Part shown: piece after piece, positions 29,101 through 37,225 of the stretch
How the letters are laid out: each line of letters begins with the position of its first letter
How positions within the stretch are numbered: the stretch's first letter is position 1
Assembly: GCF_039541915.1 (NCBI RefSeq)
Contig: NZ_BAABHD010000032.1
Span: 248,001 to 312,000, forward strand
DNA from: Nibrella saemangeumensis
Lineage (GTDB): Bacteria; Bacteroidota; Bacteroidia; Cytophagales; Spirosomataceae
Direction: 5' to 3'
Length of the DNA stretch: 64,000 nt
The notes under the pieces: model-generated
What the model saw: the letters and a program-made list of their open reading frames with translations, nothing else
The model's database searches: none
Told to the model about the DNA's origin: nothing
Position numbers and translations under genes: made by a program

Positions 29101-29285
29101 GATTTGTCCGATAAGCCATCCTTTTCCGACAGATGCTCAAACTGGCTGGTAACGGAGCGTAGAGGATCCTTTTTTGGGAAACTACCTGAGGCACTATGCA
29201 ACTGGGCGAATCCATGTCTCAATAGAATGGTTAGGCACACAACTAGAAGGAATCGCGCAAGCATCGAATGTCGCAGAGGAAGCAT
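26127..29285 (-). CDS. Two-component regulator propeller sensor histidine kinase
   Basis: A 1052-aa sensor. Order: signal/anchor segment at about residues 9-28; two seven-bladed regulator propellers of about 700 residues made of repeats such as DREGFIWIGTIDGLNKYD; a Y_Y_Y Ig-like domain (YAYQLAGVDKNWVYCG); a membrane helix near 820-840; a HisKA_3 dimerisation domain with DLHDDLGATLSAIKVQL; and an ATPase ending with GIGLRNIRSRV. This architecture in Bacteroidota senses extracytoplasmic oligosaccharides or other ligands. The phospho-acceptor is the His in LHDDLG. No response regulator gene is adjacent, so its partner is elsewhere. Confidence 0.92.
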   Translation of the reverse strand: MLPLRHSMLARFLLVVCLTILLRHGFAQLHSASGSFPKKDPLRSVTSQFEHLSEKDGLSDKSVRCILQDREGFIWIGTIDGLNKYDGNTFTVIQQEPARPDSSLRGTYISDLYEDRSGNLWAATIANNFTGEGGLHLIDKRTGAATRVNIRVKSDEWSRAMDIFEDRQGVLWIGSWGGLIRYEPKTKHAKLYRSPRPKTTVICSLEDEKNRFWVGTVNGLYQFDRQSGRFTLVPYPPDSAGQQPWVSTLFQDKAGRLWAGTNNHGLMRLNPEGQSPGLVRYTAGGQINRHIFMNAIQESPAGQLWLGTTEGLQQVDTRTGEVITHRCNPALPDGLSSDRVSSVYFDRSGTLWLGTYQGINKRIGASPKFTSVQLVPASPVVPPSENHVSALVRDHTGLIWFGSNNRKLYRYDPKTGAITFVPIDPENPGDPAPANRLQTVYEDHSGQMWVSTDSALLRMDRVTGTFVRCSPRITRIQTFAEDKSGSLWLGGEGGVARFTPKDGRFRYYLLDTKTPVDVNSVMVSRTGDIWMAVRGKGITRLNPKTDQFTHYHPVLPAPAGQLNDTQVTGFYEDPDGVIWMGTRSGGLNRFDPPSGRFTALTTRNGLPSNYVASVINDRHGHLWISTTRGICRFNTRTNTFHNYTTDDGLPHNMFLSKVAHGLNGDLLFGSLNGIAMVHTDRFYEDATFPVYITGFSVLDQNRPLPAGRVELPHDENFLSFDFAALTYQSPEKNQYAYQLAGVDKNWVYCGTRHFASYTDLSPGEYTFRVKAANRDGIWNESGTEILVIIHPPWWATWSFRIALTVSLILLAIAGVRYYTHYRLSRQRTEMKRVLQAQEEERQRLAADLHDDLGATLSAIKVQLKARQTNPDRLANPVQLIDKAIRDLRLISHNLMPPEFGKLGLTEVIRETVKRAQASSGLNCMFITYGQEHPLDQETELTIYRIALELINNAIKHAKAGQVTVQLIFYAHQLTLLVEDDGRGYSLTEQQEPIGIGLRNIRSRVAYLNAKLLIDSGQRGTTITVDVPYTKAPKGSPETPFFFPGVSRNNGLN

Positions 29286-29667
29286 GTTTAAAAATAAAAA
29301 AAAATACCATATCTACTTTGTTCGCTGACCCACAATCACCAAAACCTTATTGTTTCCTATACGGATGAAGAGGTCAAAGTAGGCCTGAAATGTGTTCAAA
29401 CCCGTACAAAAGTGGGGAAGTATTCCACAGTTTTTGTGCGGTATTTTTAATGAAAACTTTTAAAGTGATTGATTTTCAGGGGGTTTTTGAACGAAGATCA
29501 ACTGGCACGATTTCAGTATATAATTGGGCAGGCGAAAGCCGTTTGGGATCAGTAGTTCGCTACAGTCGGTAGCAATAGATATAGATAGAATACGCATTCT
29601 CAACTTACTCAACGTCATGAAAGCCAGATGCCCGGTTCGCGAACCGGGCATCTGCATTTTATCACTG
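29286..29667. other. 382-bp gene-free stretch
   Basis: An AT-rich gap upstream of the propeller kinase and downstream of the oxidase gene. It probably holds the kinase promoter. Apart from the palindrome listed separately I see two reading frames of about 60 codons with no family features, which I do not call genes. Confidence 0.6.
29625..29654. terminator. 30-bp perfect palindrome after the oxidase gene
   Basis: cagatgcccggttcg (29625-29639) and its exact complement to 29654 meet with essentially no loop outside tcgcga. It starts 14 bp past the minus-strand stop at 29668. The GC-rich stem fits a terminator, though the T run is weak, so termination or 3' protection are both possible. Confidence 0.6.
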
Positions 29668-30912
29668 TCAGGAAAACCGTTCTAGCCGGAAAGCTACCAG
29701 ATCCATACTAGGCGGCTGTCCCGCTATCGTCTCCGCAATCAACTTTCCCGTTGCCGGTCCCAGGCTTATACCCATCATACCGTGCCCCGTTGCCAGCGTC
29801 ACGTTATTGTAGCCCTGTAGTCGGCCGATGTAGGGGAGACCATCGGGAGAGCAGGGGCGCAGACCGCGCCAGACCGTTTCGGGTTTGGGCATGTCCACCT
29901 GAATGTCGGGATAGTATTGATTAATAGACTGGACAATGCCCCGCACCCGGTTCATGTTTACGGACAGATCAACCCCGGCTACCTCCAGCGTACCGGCAAA
30001 GCGCAGATCGGTACCGATGGGCGTGGCCGTGGCGCGGGCTTCGAGCATAATGGCGGGCACCCTCACGTTATCTGTTACATTCTTCAGCATAAAGCTATAG
30101 CCCTTACCTCCCTGCAACGGCAACGAGAGTCCAAGCTGTCGGGCAATAACCGGCGACCAGGCTCCCCCGGCTACGACAATTTCGTCTACCGCATGATCCC
30201 CCTGAGCCGTGCGGACGGCGGTAACCCGTCCGGCTGATGTTTCGAAGCCGGTAACTGCCTGCTCCTCCAGAATGGTAACACCCTGCTGCCTCAGGTAAGC
30301 AACCAGCGAACGGACCAACTGACCGGGATTGATGTGAGCGTCTCCCGGAAAGAACACCGCTCCGCGCACGTCTACCCGCGTCTCTGGCTCTAAATCCTGC
30401 ACCTGCTGTCCCGTCAATAGCTGTGCTTCGACGCCGGCCCGGTTGGCGACTTCGGCTTCTTCGGCCATGTCATGTTCGGCCGCGGCCGTTTTGTACAGCA
30501 TAAGCAGCCCGCGCTCCTGCCAGCCGAAGTCTACCTTACCAGTTGCGGCCAGTTCCTGGTACAGGCGCTTACTTAGCAGGCTGATGTCGCGCAGAACCGG
30601 TATCGACCGCTCTACATGCTCCGTCGTCGAGTGCCGGTAGAAGAGCCAGCCCCAGCGGAGCAGTTCGGCACTGAGTCGGGGTTTGATGTAGAAGGGACTG
30701 GTCGACCGCAGTAGCATCTGCATACCCTTAGCGATCATACCCGGTTGCGCCAGCGGAATAATATGGCTAGGCACAATCATGCCCGCATTCCCAAACGAGC
30801 AGCCGTCGGTAATCGGGTTCTGGTCGAAAACGGTAACGCGGAAGCCGGCCTGCTGCAGGTAATACGCCGAGCAAAGGCCAATGATGCCTCCGCCGATGAT
30901 GGCTATGTGCAT
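29668..30912 (-). CDS. DadA-like FAD-dependent D-amino-acid/hydroxyproline oxidoreductase
   Basis: A 414-aa flavoprotein of the DAO superfamily. I start it at ATG 30912 because the FAD-binding motif IAIIGGGIIGLCSAYYL then lies at the N-terminus; a longer frame runs into a low-complexity hairpin. SFGNAGMIVPSHIIPL and the C-terminal GLRPCSPDGLPYIGRL and ATGHGMMG blocks are typical of DadA-type enzymes. Together with an epimerase and a DHDPS-like protein encoded upstream on the same strand it resembles the D-hydroxyproline oxidase step of trans-4-hydroxy-L-proline breakdown. Plain D-amino-acid dehydrogenase activity is an alternative. Confidence 0.85.
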   Translation of the reverse strand: MHIAIIGGGIIGLCSAYYLQQAGFRVTVFDQNPITDGCSFGNAGMIVPSHIIPLAQPGMIAKGMQMLLRSTSPFYIKPRLSAELLRWGWLFYRHSTTEHVERSIPVLRDISLLSKRLYQELAATGKVDFGWQERGLLMLYKTAAAEHDMAEEAEVANRAGVEAQLLTGQQVQDLEPETRVDVRGAVFFPGDAHINPGQLVRSLVAYLRQQGVTILEEQAVTGFETSAGRVTAVRTAQGDHAVDEIVVAGGAWSPVIARQLGLSLPLQGGKGYSFMLKNVTDNVRVPAIMLEARATATPIGTDLRFAGTLEVAGVDLSVNMNRVRGIVQSINQYYPDIQVDMPKPETVWRGLRPCSPDGLPYIGRLQGYNNVTLATGHGMMGISLGPATGKLIAETIAGQPPSMDLVAFRLERFS

Positions 30913-30928
30913 TTTAGATTGAGTAAAT

Positions 30929-30999
30929 GATTGAGTGAATGAATGATTGAGTGAAATACTGACGGGTAAATTTTCAATCAATCATTCATTCACTCAATC
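30929..30999. repeat. 22-bp perfect inverted repeat built from GANT units between operon genes
   Basis: gattgagtgaatgaatgattga (22 bases, 30929-30950) is exactly complemented at 30978-30999 with a 27-nt spacer. Each arm is a run of 4-bp GATT/GAGT/GAAT units, so the element is both simple-sequence and hairpin-forming. It fills the gap between the oxidase and epimerase genes. Confidence 0.7.
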
Positions 31000-31000
31000 G

Positions 31001-32005
31001 TTATATGACCTGAAACCCGAAGATGTACGGGTCGTCTTCGTCCAGAATAATGTGATTGTAGCCGTGAATCATCGCCCAGCCTTCAATGCTCGGGATGATA
31101 GCGGATTTGCCCCCAAGCTCGGTCTCCGCTTCGATACGGCCGGTGAAGATGGAGCCAATGATGCTTTCGTGCACAAAATCCTGCCCCGGTTTCAGCCGGC
31201 CCTGCCCGTACCACTGCGCCATACGGGCCGATGTACCCGTGCCGCAGGGCGACCGGTCGATGGCCTTGTCGCCGTAGAATACTGCATTGCGGGCGGTGGA
31301 GGTTGCCTTCAGCGGTTCACCGGTCCAGAGCAGGTGGCTGAGGCCCCGGATGGTCGGGTTTTCGGGATGCACAAACGTATGCTCCTCGTTCAACAGCTTT
31401 CGCAACTCCCGGCTCCAGCCGATCAGCTGCTCGGCTTTGTAGTGCTGCAAGCCCGGAAAGTTGGGCTGCGGGTCCACAATGGCGTAAAAGTTACCCCCGT
31501 ACGCCACATCAACCGTCAGCTCCCCCAGATCCGGGCATGTCACGCTGATTCCTTCGGCCGCCAGGTACGATTTGATGTTGGTGATCTTCACCGACGTTAC
31601 CTTTTGGCCCTCCTGCCGGTACTCGGCGCGGACCAGTCCGGCCGGTACTTCTAGATTCAGTACGCCCGGTGTTTTAGGCCGGATCAGGTTCTGCTCAATG
31701 GCGACGGTAACGGTGCCGATGGTGCCGTGGCCGCACATGGGCAGGCAGCCGGAGGTTTCGATGAACAACACCCCGGCATCGTTGGCCGGGTCGGTAGGCG
31801 GGTACAGGATACTGCCCGACATCATGTCGTGGCCGCGGGGTTCAAACATCAGACCCTTCCGAATCCAGTCGTATTCGGCCAGGAAGTGCTGACGCTTTTC
31901 GCTCATCGACGACCCTTGCAGGTGCGGGATACTGCCGCCGGTCACCACCCGAACGGGATTGCCACAGGTGTGGGCGTCGATGCAGAAGAAATGGTAGGCA
32001 GACAT
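31001..32005 (-). CDS. Proline racemase-family 4-hydroxyproline epimerase-like protein
   Basis: A 334-aa cytosolic enzyme of the proline racemase family. Both catalytic cysteines are present: Cys91 in MCGHGTIG and Cys254 in RSPCGTGTSAR. This favours racemase/epimerase chemistry over the dehydratase branch, which has Thr in one place. Members convert trans-4-hydroxy-L-proline to cis-4-hydroxy-D-proline. The neighbours, a FAD oxidoreductase downstream and a DHDPS-like gene upstream, complete most of the hydroxyproline pathway, which strengthens the assignment over plain proline racemase. Confidence 0.9.
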   Translation of the reverse strand: MSAYHFFCIDAHTCGNPVRVVTGGSIPHLQGSSMSEKRQHFLAEYDWIRKGLMFEPRGHDMMSGSILYPPTDPANDAGVLFIETSGCLPMCGHGTIGTVTVAIEQNLIRPKTPGVLNLEVPAGLVRAEYRQEGQKVTSVKITNIKSYLAAEGISVTCPDLGELTVDVAYGGNFYAIVDPQPNFPGLQHYKAEQLIGWSRELRKLLNEEHTFVHPENPTIRGLSHLLWTGEPLKATSTARNAVFYGDKAIDRSPCGTGTSARMAQWYGQGRLKPGQDFVHESIIGSIFTGRIEAETELGGKSAIIPSIEGWAMIHGYNHIILDEDDPYIFGFQVI

Positions 32006-32035
32006 TCAGGTATTTGATGAATTAGGAATGATAAA

Positions 32036-32060
32036 TGATGAATGGGGGTGCCATTCATCA
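32036..32060. repeat. 10-bp hairpin near the end of the DHDPS-like gene
   Basis: tgatgaatgg (32036-32045), a 5-nt loop, and ccattcatca (32051-32060). It overlaps the last codon of the DHDPS-like gene and fills the gap before the epimerase gene. It has the same GAAT-rich style as the larger repeat at 30929-30999. Confidence 0.6.
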
Positions 32061-32984
32061 GGCCAGGCTTTCTTCGGGCCGGATCAGGGCGGGACGGTTA
32101 GCCAGGGCCGTCTGGATAATGGTTTCCACGCGGCTGCGCTCATCGCCTTCCAGCATCAGGCGCGGGGCCCGCACGTATTCGGAGCCGATGCCCGTGGCGG
32201 TGGCGGCCAGTTTGATGTACTGCACCAGCTTGGGGTGGATGTCCAGTTCCAGCAGGGGCATGAACCAGCGGTACAGGGCGCGGGCTTTGTCCAGTTTGCC
32301 CGCCAGCGCCAGTTCGTACAACTGTACGGTCTCCGCAGGAAAGGCATCTACCAGACCGGCTACCCAGCCGTCGGCACCCAGCAGCAGGGCTTCCAGCGCC
32401 AGGGTATCCACACCACCCAGCAACTTGTACCGGTCACCAAACGCATTCCGCATCCGGGTCAGGTTCGTCAGGTCCCGCGTTGACTCCTTCACCGCCTGCA
32501 CGTTGGGCAATTCTGCCAGTTCCTCAAACATGGCAATGGTTACCGGGATCTTGTAATCTACCGGATTATTGTAGATCATGATCGGTAGCGGGGTCGATTC
32601 GGCCACTGTCCGGAAAAATACGGTCGTCTCCCGCGAATCGGCGAAGTAGCGCATGGGGGGCAGCAGCATCAGCCCGTCGGCCCCGCCCGCTTCGGCTTCA
32701 CGGGCGGCCGCTATGGCCTCCCGCGTCGACGCTTCGGCAATGTTCATAATAATAGGCACCTGACCGGCGCTGACGGCAATGGCGGTGGCCAGCAAATCCT
32801 GTTTTTCGGAGCGGGTGAGGGTACTGGTTTCGCCCAGCGATCCGCTCAGGATCAGCCCATGCACCCCGGCGGATAGCTGCGCCTGCAGGTTGGTTTCAAA
32901 AAGGGCCAGGTCTACCGTATCGTCGGCCGTAAATGGAGTCAATAACGCAGGATAAACGCCCTGCCAGAGTACCGGGGATGTCAT
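32058..32984 (-). CDS. Dihydrodipicolinate synthase-family aldolase/deaminase
   Basis: A 308-aa TIM-barrel enzyme of the DapA family. The Schiff-base Lys166 is in VQAVKESTRD and the catalytic Tyr138 in IYNNP. The SGSLGETSTLT block (47-57) is the GTTGE-like loop. In hydroxyproline operons a DapA-family protein deaminates the pyrroline intermediate to alpha-ketoglutarate semialdehyde, and the two downstream genes here match that pathway. A general keto-acid aldolase is the alternative. The dehydrogenase that would finish the pathway is not in the window. Confidence 0.88.
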   Translation of the reverse strand: MTSPVLWQGVYPALLTPFTADDTVDLALFETNLQAQLSAGVHGLILSGSLGETSTLTRSEKQDLLATAIAVSAGQVPIIMNIAEASTREAIAAAREAEAGGADGLMLLPPMRYFADSRETTVFFRTVAESTPLPIMIYNNPVDYKIPVTIAMFEELAELPNVQAVKESTRDLTNLTRMRNAFGDRYKLLGGVDTLALEALLLGADGWVAGLVDAFPAETVQLYELALAGKLDKARALYRWFMPLLELDIHPKLVQYIKLAATATGIGSEYVRAPRLMLEGDERSRVETIIQTALANRPALIRPEESLA

Positions 32985-33068
32985 AATGGGAGAGGGGGAT
33001 AAAACAGATTTATTTGGACACAGCTGCTGGTGAGGGCATCTGCCCCGTAAAGAAAAGAAACGTTTCGC

Positions 33069-34406
33069 TTATCTGGAACTCAGTTGCTTATTATCTCCGG
33101 CAAAGAAGGGCACGTTGGCCGTAGCTACGCTGCCTTTCCCGTCGTAGGCATACACAAACAGGCGGTAAGGGCCCGATTGCGCAGGACAGGTAAACTGCAC
33201 TGTGGCCGTATTGTCGCTACGCAGCACGCCCCTAACCGGCAGGGGCTTGATTTCTTTATCTACAGAACCGTCTAACTCCCGCCAGTCCGACTCGGGCAGC
33301 AGTTCCCAATGGTAGCGCAGGGAGTCGCCCTCCGGGTCCTGAGCCGCTACGCTGGCCGTGTACGTGGTGCCGGGCAACAGGCGGCTGGTGTTAAGGCCTG
33401 CCTGATCATGTACGTGAATTGACACCAGGTGGGGCGCTTTGTTGGCCGGCCACTGACCACTCCAGAGGTATTGCAGCATATCGGCTACGGCCGTTTTTTC
33501 GCCTTTCTCGCCCAGCATGCCGAACCAGGTGGTGGTGCATTCCTGCTTCTGGCCCCAGTAGAAGGCGTAGGCCCCCAGGCAGCGGGACGAGTCGCCCAGC
33601 ACCCCGGCCTTATAGCGGGAGCTGAGAAACTGCGCCTTCTGCGAACTGGTGGGCTCAATCGGCGCTTTCCATTCCGTCAGGGGTGTTTCCCAGTAACCAG
33701 GTGGTCCATATTCGGTGATGATATAAGGCCCATTCCAGCCGGCCTGGCGGGCATCTTCGGCCAGGTGGGCCAGACCCCCGTATCGGTTTACCGACAAAAT
33801 GTCAATATGCGGGCACTCCTTTTGCAGCAGCCGGATCTTCTCGGGCAGGATAGCATTCATGGCGGTGGTGGTCGGATGGTTCGGGTCCAGTTCGTGAATC
33901 ATGGCCGCAATCTCGTTGATAACCCGCCATACTTTCCCGTTGGCCGTACCCAGTTCCATTTCATTGCCGATGCACCACATAAGCAGGGCCGGATGGTTCC
34001 GGTACCGCAGCACATCCTGCCGGATACGCTCTTTTAACTGGGCGACGGCTTCCTGATTAAAAAAATCAAATCCTTCTTTTTCGCGAATCAGCCATAACCC
34101 CAGCATTACCGTGAGATCCTGCGCATGTGCCTGGTCCAGAATGCGCTCGGCATCGTTGGTATCCCACACCCGTATGGAGTTGCCGCCCATGGCCCGCAGC
34201 CGGTCGTAATAACCATACCCGCCGACTCCTTTGATAAAAAAGGGCTGTCCGTTGCGGTAAAGCCGGTACCCATGATCATCTTTACGAATAATTACTGTGC
34301 GGGATTCCGATGCGCTATCCGGCTGACTGCCCGGCCGTTCCTGTGGCCGGCAGCCCATTACCCCTGCCCCCGTAAAAAGGAGCAGTAGGTAAACTAATTT
34401 CCTCAA
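33069..34406 (-). CDS. Lipoprotein glycoside hydrolase (GH2 TIM-barrel-like)
   Basis: A 445-aa surface or periplasmic lipoprotein. I start at TTG 34406, giving a signal RKLVYLLLLFTGAGVMGC with a lipobox-like end before Cys; a longer open frame would overlap the divergent transferase gene and adds no family features. The barrel holds GGNSIRVWDTND, WCIGNEMELG (acid/base Glu) and IITEYGPPG (nucleophile Glu). A C-terminal beta domain of about 100 residues follows. The fold is GH2-like or related clan GH-A. It is divergent from a transferase fused to GH26, so it may trim the polymer made by that protein (inferred). Confidence 0.82.
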   Translation of the reverse strand: MRKLVYLLLLFTGAGVMGCRPQERPGSQPDSASESRTVIIRKDDHGYRLYRNGQPFFIKGVGGYGYYDRLRAMGGNSIRVWDTNDAERILDQAHAQDLTVMLGLWLIREKEGFDFFNQEAVAQLKERIRQDVLRYRNHPALLMWCIGNEMELGTANGKVWRVINEIAAMIHELDPNHPTTTAMNAILPEKIRLLQKECPHIDILSVNRYGGLAHLAEDARQAGWNGPYIITEYGPPGYWETPLTEWKAPIEPTSSQKAQFLSSRYKAGVLGDSSRCLGAYAFYWGQKQECTTTWFGMLGEKGEKTAVADMLQYLWSGQWPANKAPHLVSIHVHDQAGLNTSRLLPGTTYTASVAAQDPEGDSLRYHWELLPESDWRELDGSVDKEIKPLPVRGVLRSDNTATVQFTCPAQSGPYRLFVYAYDGKGSVATANVPFFAGDNKQLSSR

Positions 34407-34491
34407 AGTGTGTAAATAGTTTATTTTTACCGGTAAAGATAGACACCAGAACGGAATGGCATAACACCCCGATTTCTTTCTGGACAAACGC

Positions 34492-37221
34492 ATGATTGGT
34501 ACGTCTGACGTCATAAAAGCCCCAAAGCCTACCCGGAAAGAACGCCTTACGGTACGATTTCTGATTGGGTTGGGGCTGCTGGCCTTGCTGCAGTTCATCT
34601 GGTGGTTTTTCCTGCCCGGTCACAAAGGGCATCCCTGGCTCTACGGGCTGCTGACCTTCTCGCTGTTATATAAAGTGTTCCGGATGCTGCACGAGTGGTA
34701 CCATTACGTCAGCATCAGTGTGCCCGAACGCCCGGTTGCCCATCGCCCCTATGCCGTCGATGTGTTGACCACGGCCTGCCCCGGTGAGCCGCACGAGATG
34801 ATCATCAACACCCTGGAAGCCATTCAGCGTATAACCTACCCGCATACCACGTACCTCTGTGATGAAGGCGACGACCCGGTGCTGAAGGAAGTGTGTCGCC
34901 GGCTGGGGGTCATTCACGTGACCCGTACCGAGAAGGTTGACGCCAAAGCCGGCAACATCAACAACGCGCTACGGCAGGCCACTGGCGACCTGTGCGTTAT
35001 TCTGGACCCGGATCATATACCGGTGCCTCAGTTTCTGGACCGGGTTGTGCCGTACTTCGAGGATGAAGAAGTCGGGTATGTGCAGGTGGTGCAAGCCTAT
35101 TACAACAAACGCGAAAGCCTGGTTGCTTTCGGTGCGGCCGAGCAGACCTACCATTTCTACGGCCCCATGATGATGAGCATGGGACAGTACGGCACGGCGC
35201 AGGCTATTGGGGCTAACTGTACCTTTCGGCGGGCCGCACTGGATTCGATTGGCGGCCATGCTCCCGGCCTGGCCGAGGATATGCATACCGCCATGCGGCT
35301 CCATGCCGCGGGGTGGAAGTCGGTATACGCCCCCGAGATCCTGTCGCACGGCCTGGTGCCAGCCACCCTGGCGGCTTATTACAAACAGCAGGTGAAGTGG
35401 GCCCGGGGCTCGTTTGATCTGCTGGTACACGTTTACCCCAGGCTGTTCAGCCGGTTTACATGGCGGCAGAAGCTGCACTACCTGACGGCTCCGCTGTATT
35501 ACCTCTTCGGCCTGATTGGCCTCATTGATCTGCTGGTACCGGCGGCTTCGCTGGTCATGGCCGAGTATCCCTGGACGGTCCATTTCGGTGAGTTCCTGCT
35601 CCGGTTCCTGCCGGTCTTTATTCTGGCCATGCTGATCCGGCAATACGCGCAGCGGTGGCTGCTCGAAGAACACGAAAAAGGCTTTCACATGCTGGGAGGA
35701 CTATTGCGGGTGGGTACCTGGTGGATCTATCTGCTGGGACTGGTTTACACCGTGGTGGGGGTAAATGTGCCGTATATCCCCACACCCAAGAACGATAAGC
35801 TGCGGAACAACTTCTGGCTTTGTTTACCCAATATACTTGCCATGGTACTGAGCCTCGGCGCTATCGGCTATGCCTACTATTATTATGGTTTCTATAAAGA
35901 CATCTGGTGGGAAGCCCTGGAAGCCGAAGCCCTGCCCAAATACTACTCTTACGCCCTGTTCATGGCTTGTTTTGCCTTCATAAATGTAGGGGTACTGGGC
36001 TTTAATGTGCTGATGGGACAGGAGAAATTTATCGCTACGGTATACGGCTTCTTCAAGCGAAAACCCGGGTTTACCGGGCGTCTGCAGCCGGTTCGGGTGG
36101 CGATCTGGCACCTGCAGCACGGCTTTTATCGGGTATTGCGTCAATACGCGCTGATGTTTATTGTGCCGCTGATTGGCCTGGTTGCTTATTTGGAGGTGGC
36201 CTACAATACGTTTTCGGTGCTGCGGCCGGTCCGGGTGGAGCAACTGGGAGCCCGCTGGAAGAACAGCCCGGTGCTGGCGGGTATTTACGTACCGGAAATG
36301 GACCGGAAGAACGGGTTTGAGCGGGTGACCGAACTGGAAAAGAACCTGAATACCTCCTTTGCCGTCATCTCCTTTTATCAGGCCTGGGGACCAGAGAGCC
36401 TCGACTCCTTCCCGGCCGACCGTATCCGGACCATTGCCGCCCAGGGCGCGCAGCCGCTAATTACCTGGGAGCCCTGGTCGAGTACCTTCCCGGAGTTTAA
36501 AACGCATCCCGAACTGAGCCGGAACCATCAGGTGTTTCGTTATATTACCGGAGGTAAGTTTGACGCGTACCTGCGCAGGTACGCAGCGCTGATCAAGGCG
36601 CAGCCCACGCCGGTTTTTATCCGCTTCGCGCACGAAGCGGATAACCCCCACTTCCCCTGGTCGAACCGGGGCAACAATACGCCGGGTGAGTTTATTGCTG
36701 CCTGGCGGTATGTGGTAACTTTTTTCCGGCAGGCCGGGGTCCGCAACGTCCAATGGGTCTGGAACCCCTGGCAGGATACGGCTTTTAAAACCTATTTCCC
36801 CGGCACAGACTACGTAGACTGGATCGGGTTTACCTGCCTGAACTACGGCAAAGCCGCGGCCGATGGGGAGTGGCATTCCTTTCAGGCGCTGTACGAACCC
36901 CTGCGCACGCAAATTCTGCGGTACGACGATACGCGTATCCGGAACAAACCTGTGATGCTGGCGGAGTTTGGGTCAACAACATTCGGCGGTGATCAGGTCC
37001 GCTGGCTCGACGATGCCCTCACCCGGTTGCCCCAATACCCGGAAATCCGGTCGGTGGTGTTCTTTAACACCGAGAAAGATGAAAACTGGACTACCGTATG
37101 GCGGCCCGACGATATCACGCGGATGATCGACTGGAGTATCGATGCCTCGGCCGATGCGGTCCGGGTTATCCAGCAACACCTGAGAGGCCAGCACTTTGTG
37201 GCCGCAGACAAAGTACGCTGA
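34492..37221 (+). CDS. Cellulose-synthase-like GT2 glycosyltransferase fused to a GH26 domain
   Basis: A 909-aa membrane protein joining synthesis and hydrolysis. Two membrane helices (about 22-60) precede a GT2 domain with DPD at 172-174, AEDM (Glu262-Asp263) and QQVKW at 299-303, the cellulose-synthase-type D,D,D,QxxRW layout with Lys for Arg. Further membrane helices run to about 570. Residues 590-900 match a GH26 (beta-mannanase-type) barrel with FAHE (acid/base Glu715) and LAEFGS (nucleophile Glu825). The hydrolase is placed after the last helix, so it may act on the nascent chain outside. The sugar is unknown. Confidence 0.88.
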   Translation: MIGTSDVIKAPKPTRKERLTVRFLIGLGLLALLQFIWWFFLPGHKGHPWLYGLLTFSLLYKVFRMLHEWYHYVSISVPERPVAHRPYAVDVLTTACPGEPHEMIINTLEAIQRITYPHTTYLCDEGDDPVLKEVCRRLGVIHVTRTEKVDAKAGNINNALRQATGDLCVILDPDHIPVPQFLDRVVPYFEDEEVGYVQVVQAYYNKRESLVAFGAAEQTYHFYGPMMMSMGQYGTAQAIGANCTFRRAALDSIGGHAPGLAEDMHTAMRLHAAGWKSVYAPEILSHGLVPATLAAYYKQQVKWARGSFDLLVHVYPRLFSRFTWRQKLHYLTAPLYYLFGLIGLIDLLVPAASLVMAEYPWTVHFGEFLLRFLPVFILAMLIRQYAQRWLLEEHEKGFHMLGGLLRVGTWWIYLLGLVYTVVGVNVPYIPTPKNDKLRNNFWLCLPNILAMVLSLGAIGYAYYYYGFYKDIWWEALEAEALPKYYSYALFMACFAFINVGVLGFNVLMGQEKFIATVYGFFKRKPGFTGRLQPVRVAIWHLQHGFYRVLRQYALMFIVPLIGLVAYLEVAYNTFSVLRPVRVEQLGARWKNSPVLAGIYVPEMDRKNGFERVTELEKNLNTSFAVISFYQAWGPESLDSFPADRIRTIAAQGAQPLITWEPWSSTFPEFKTHPELSRNHQVFRYITGGKFDAYLRRYAALIKAQPTPVFIRFAHEADNPHFPWSNRGNNTPGEFIAAWRYVVTFFRQAGVRNVQWVWNPWQDTAFKTYFPGTDYVDWIGFTCLNYGKAAADGEWHSFQALYEPLRTQILRYDDTRIRNKPVMLAEFGSTTFGGDQVRWLDDALTRLPQYPEIRSVVFFNTEKDENWTTVWRPDDITRMIDWSIDASADAVRVIQQHLRGQHFVAADKVR

Positions 37222-37225
37222 CCAA

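Noticed and set aside
29390..29657. Two overlapping 60-codon frames on opposite strands
   Set aside because: Neither has family features and the region also holds a palindromic terminator.
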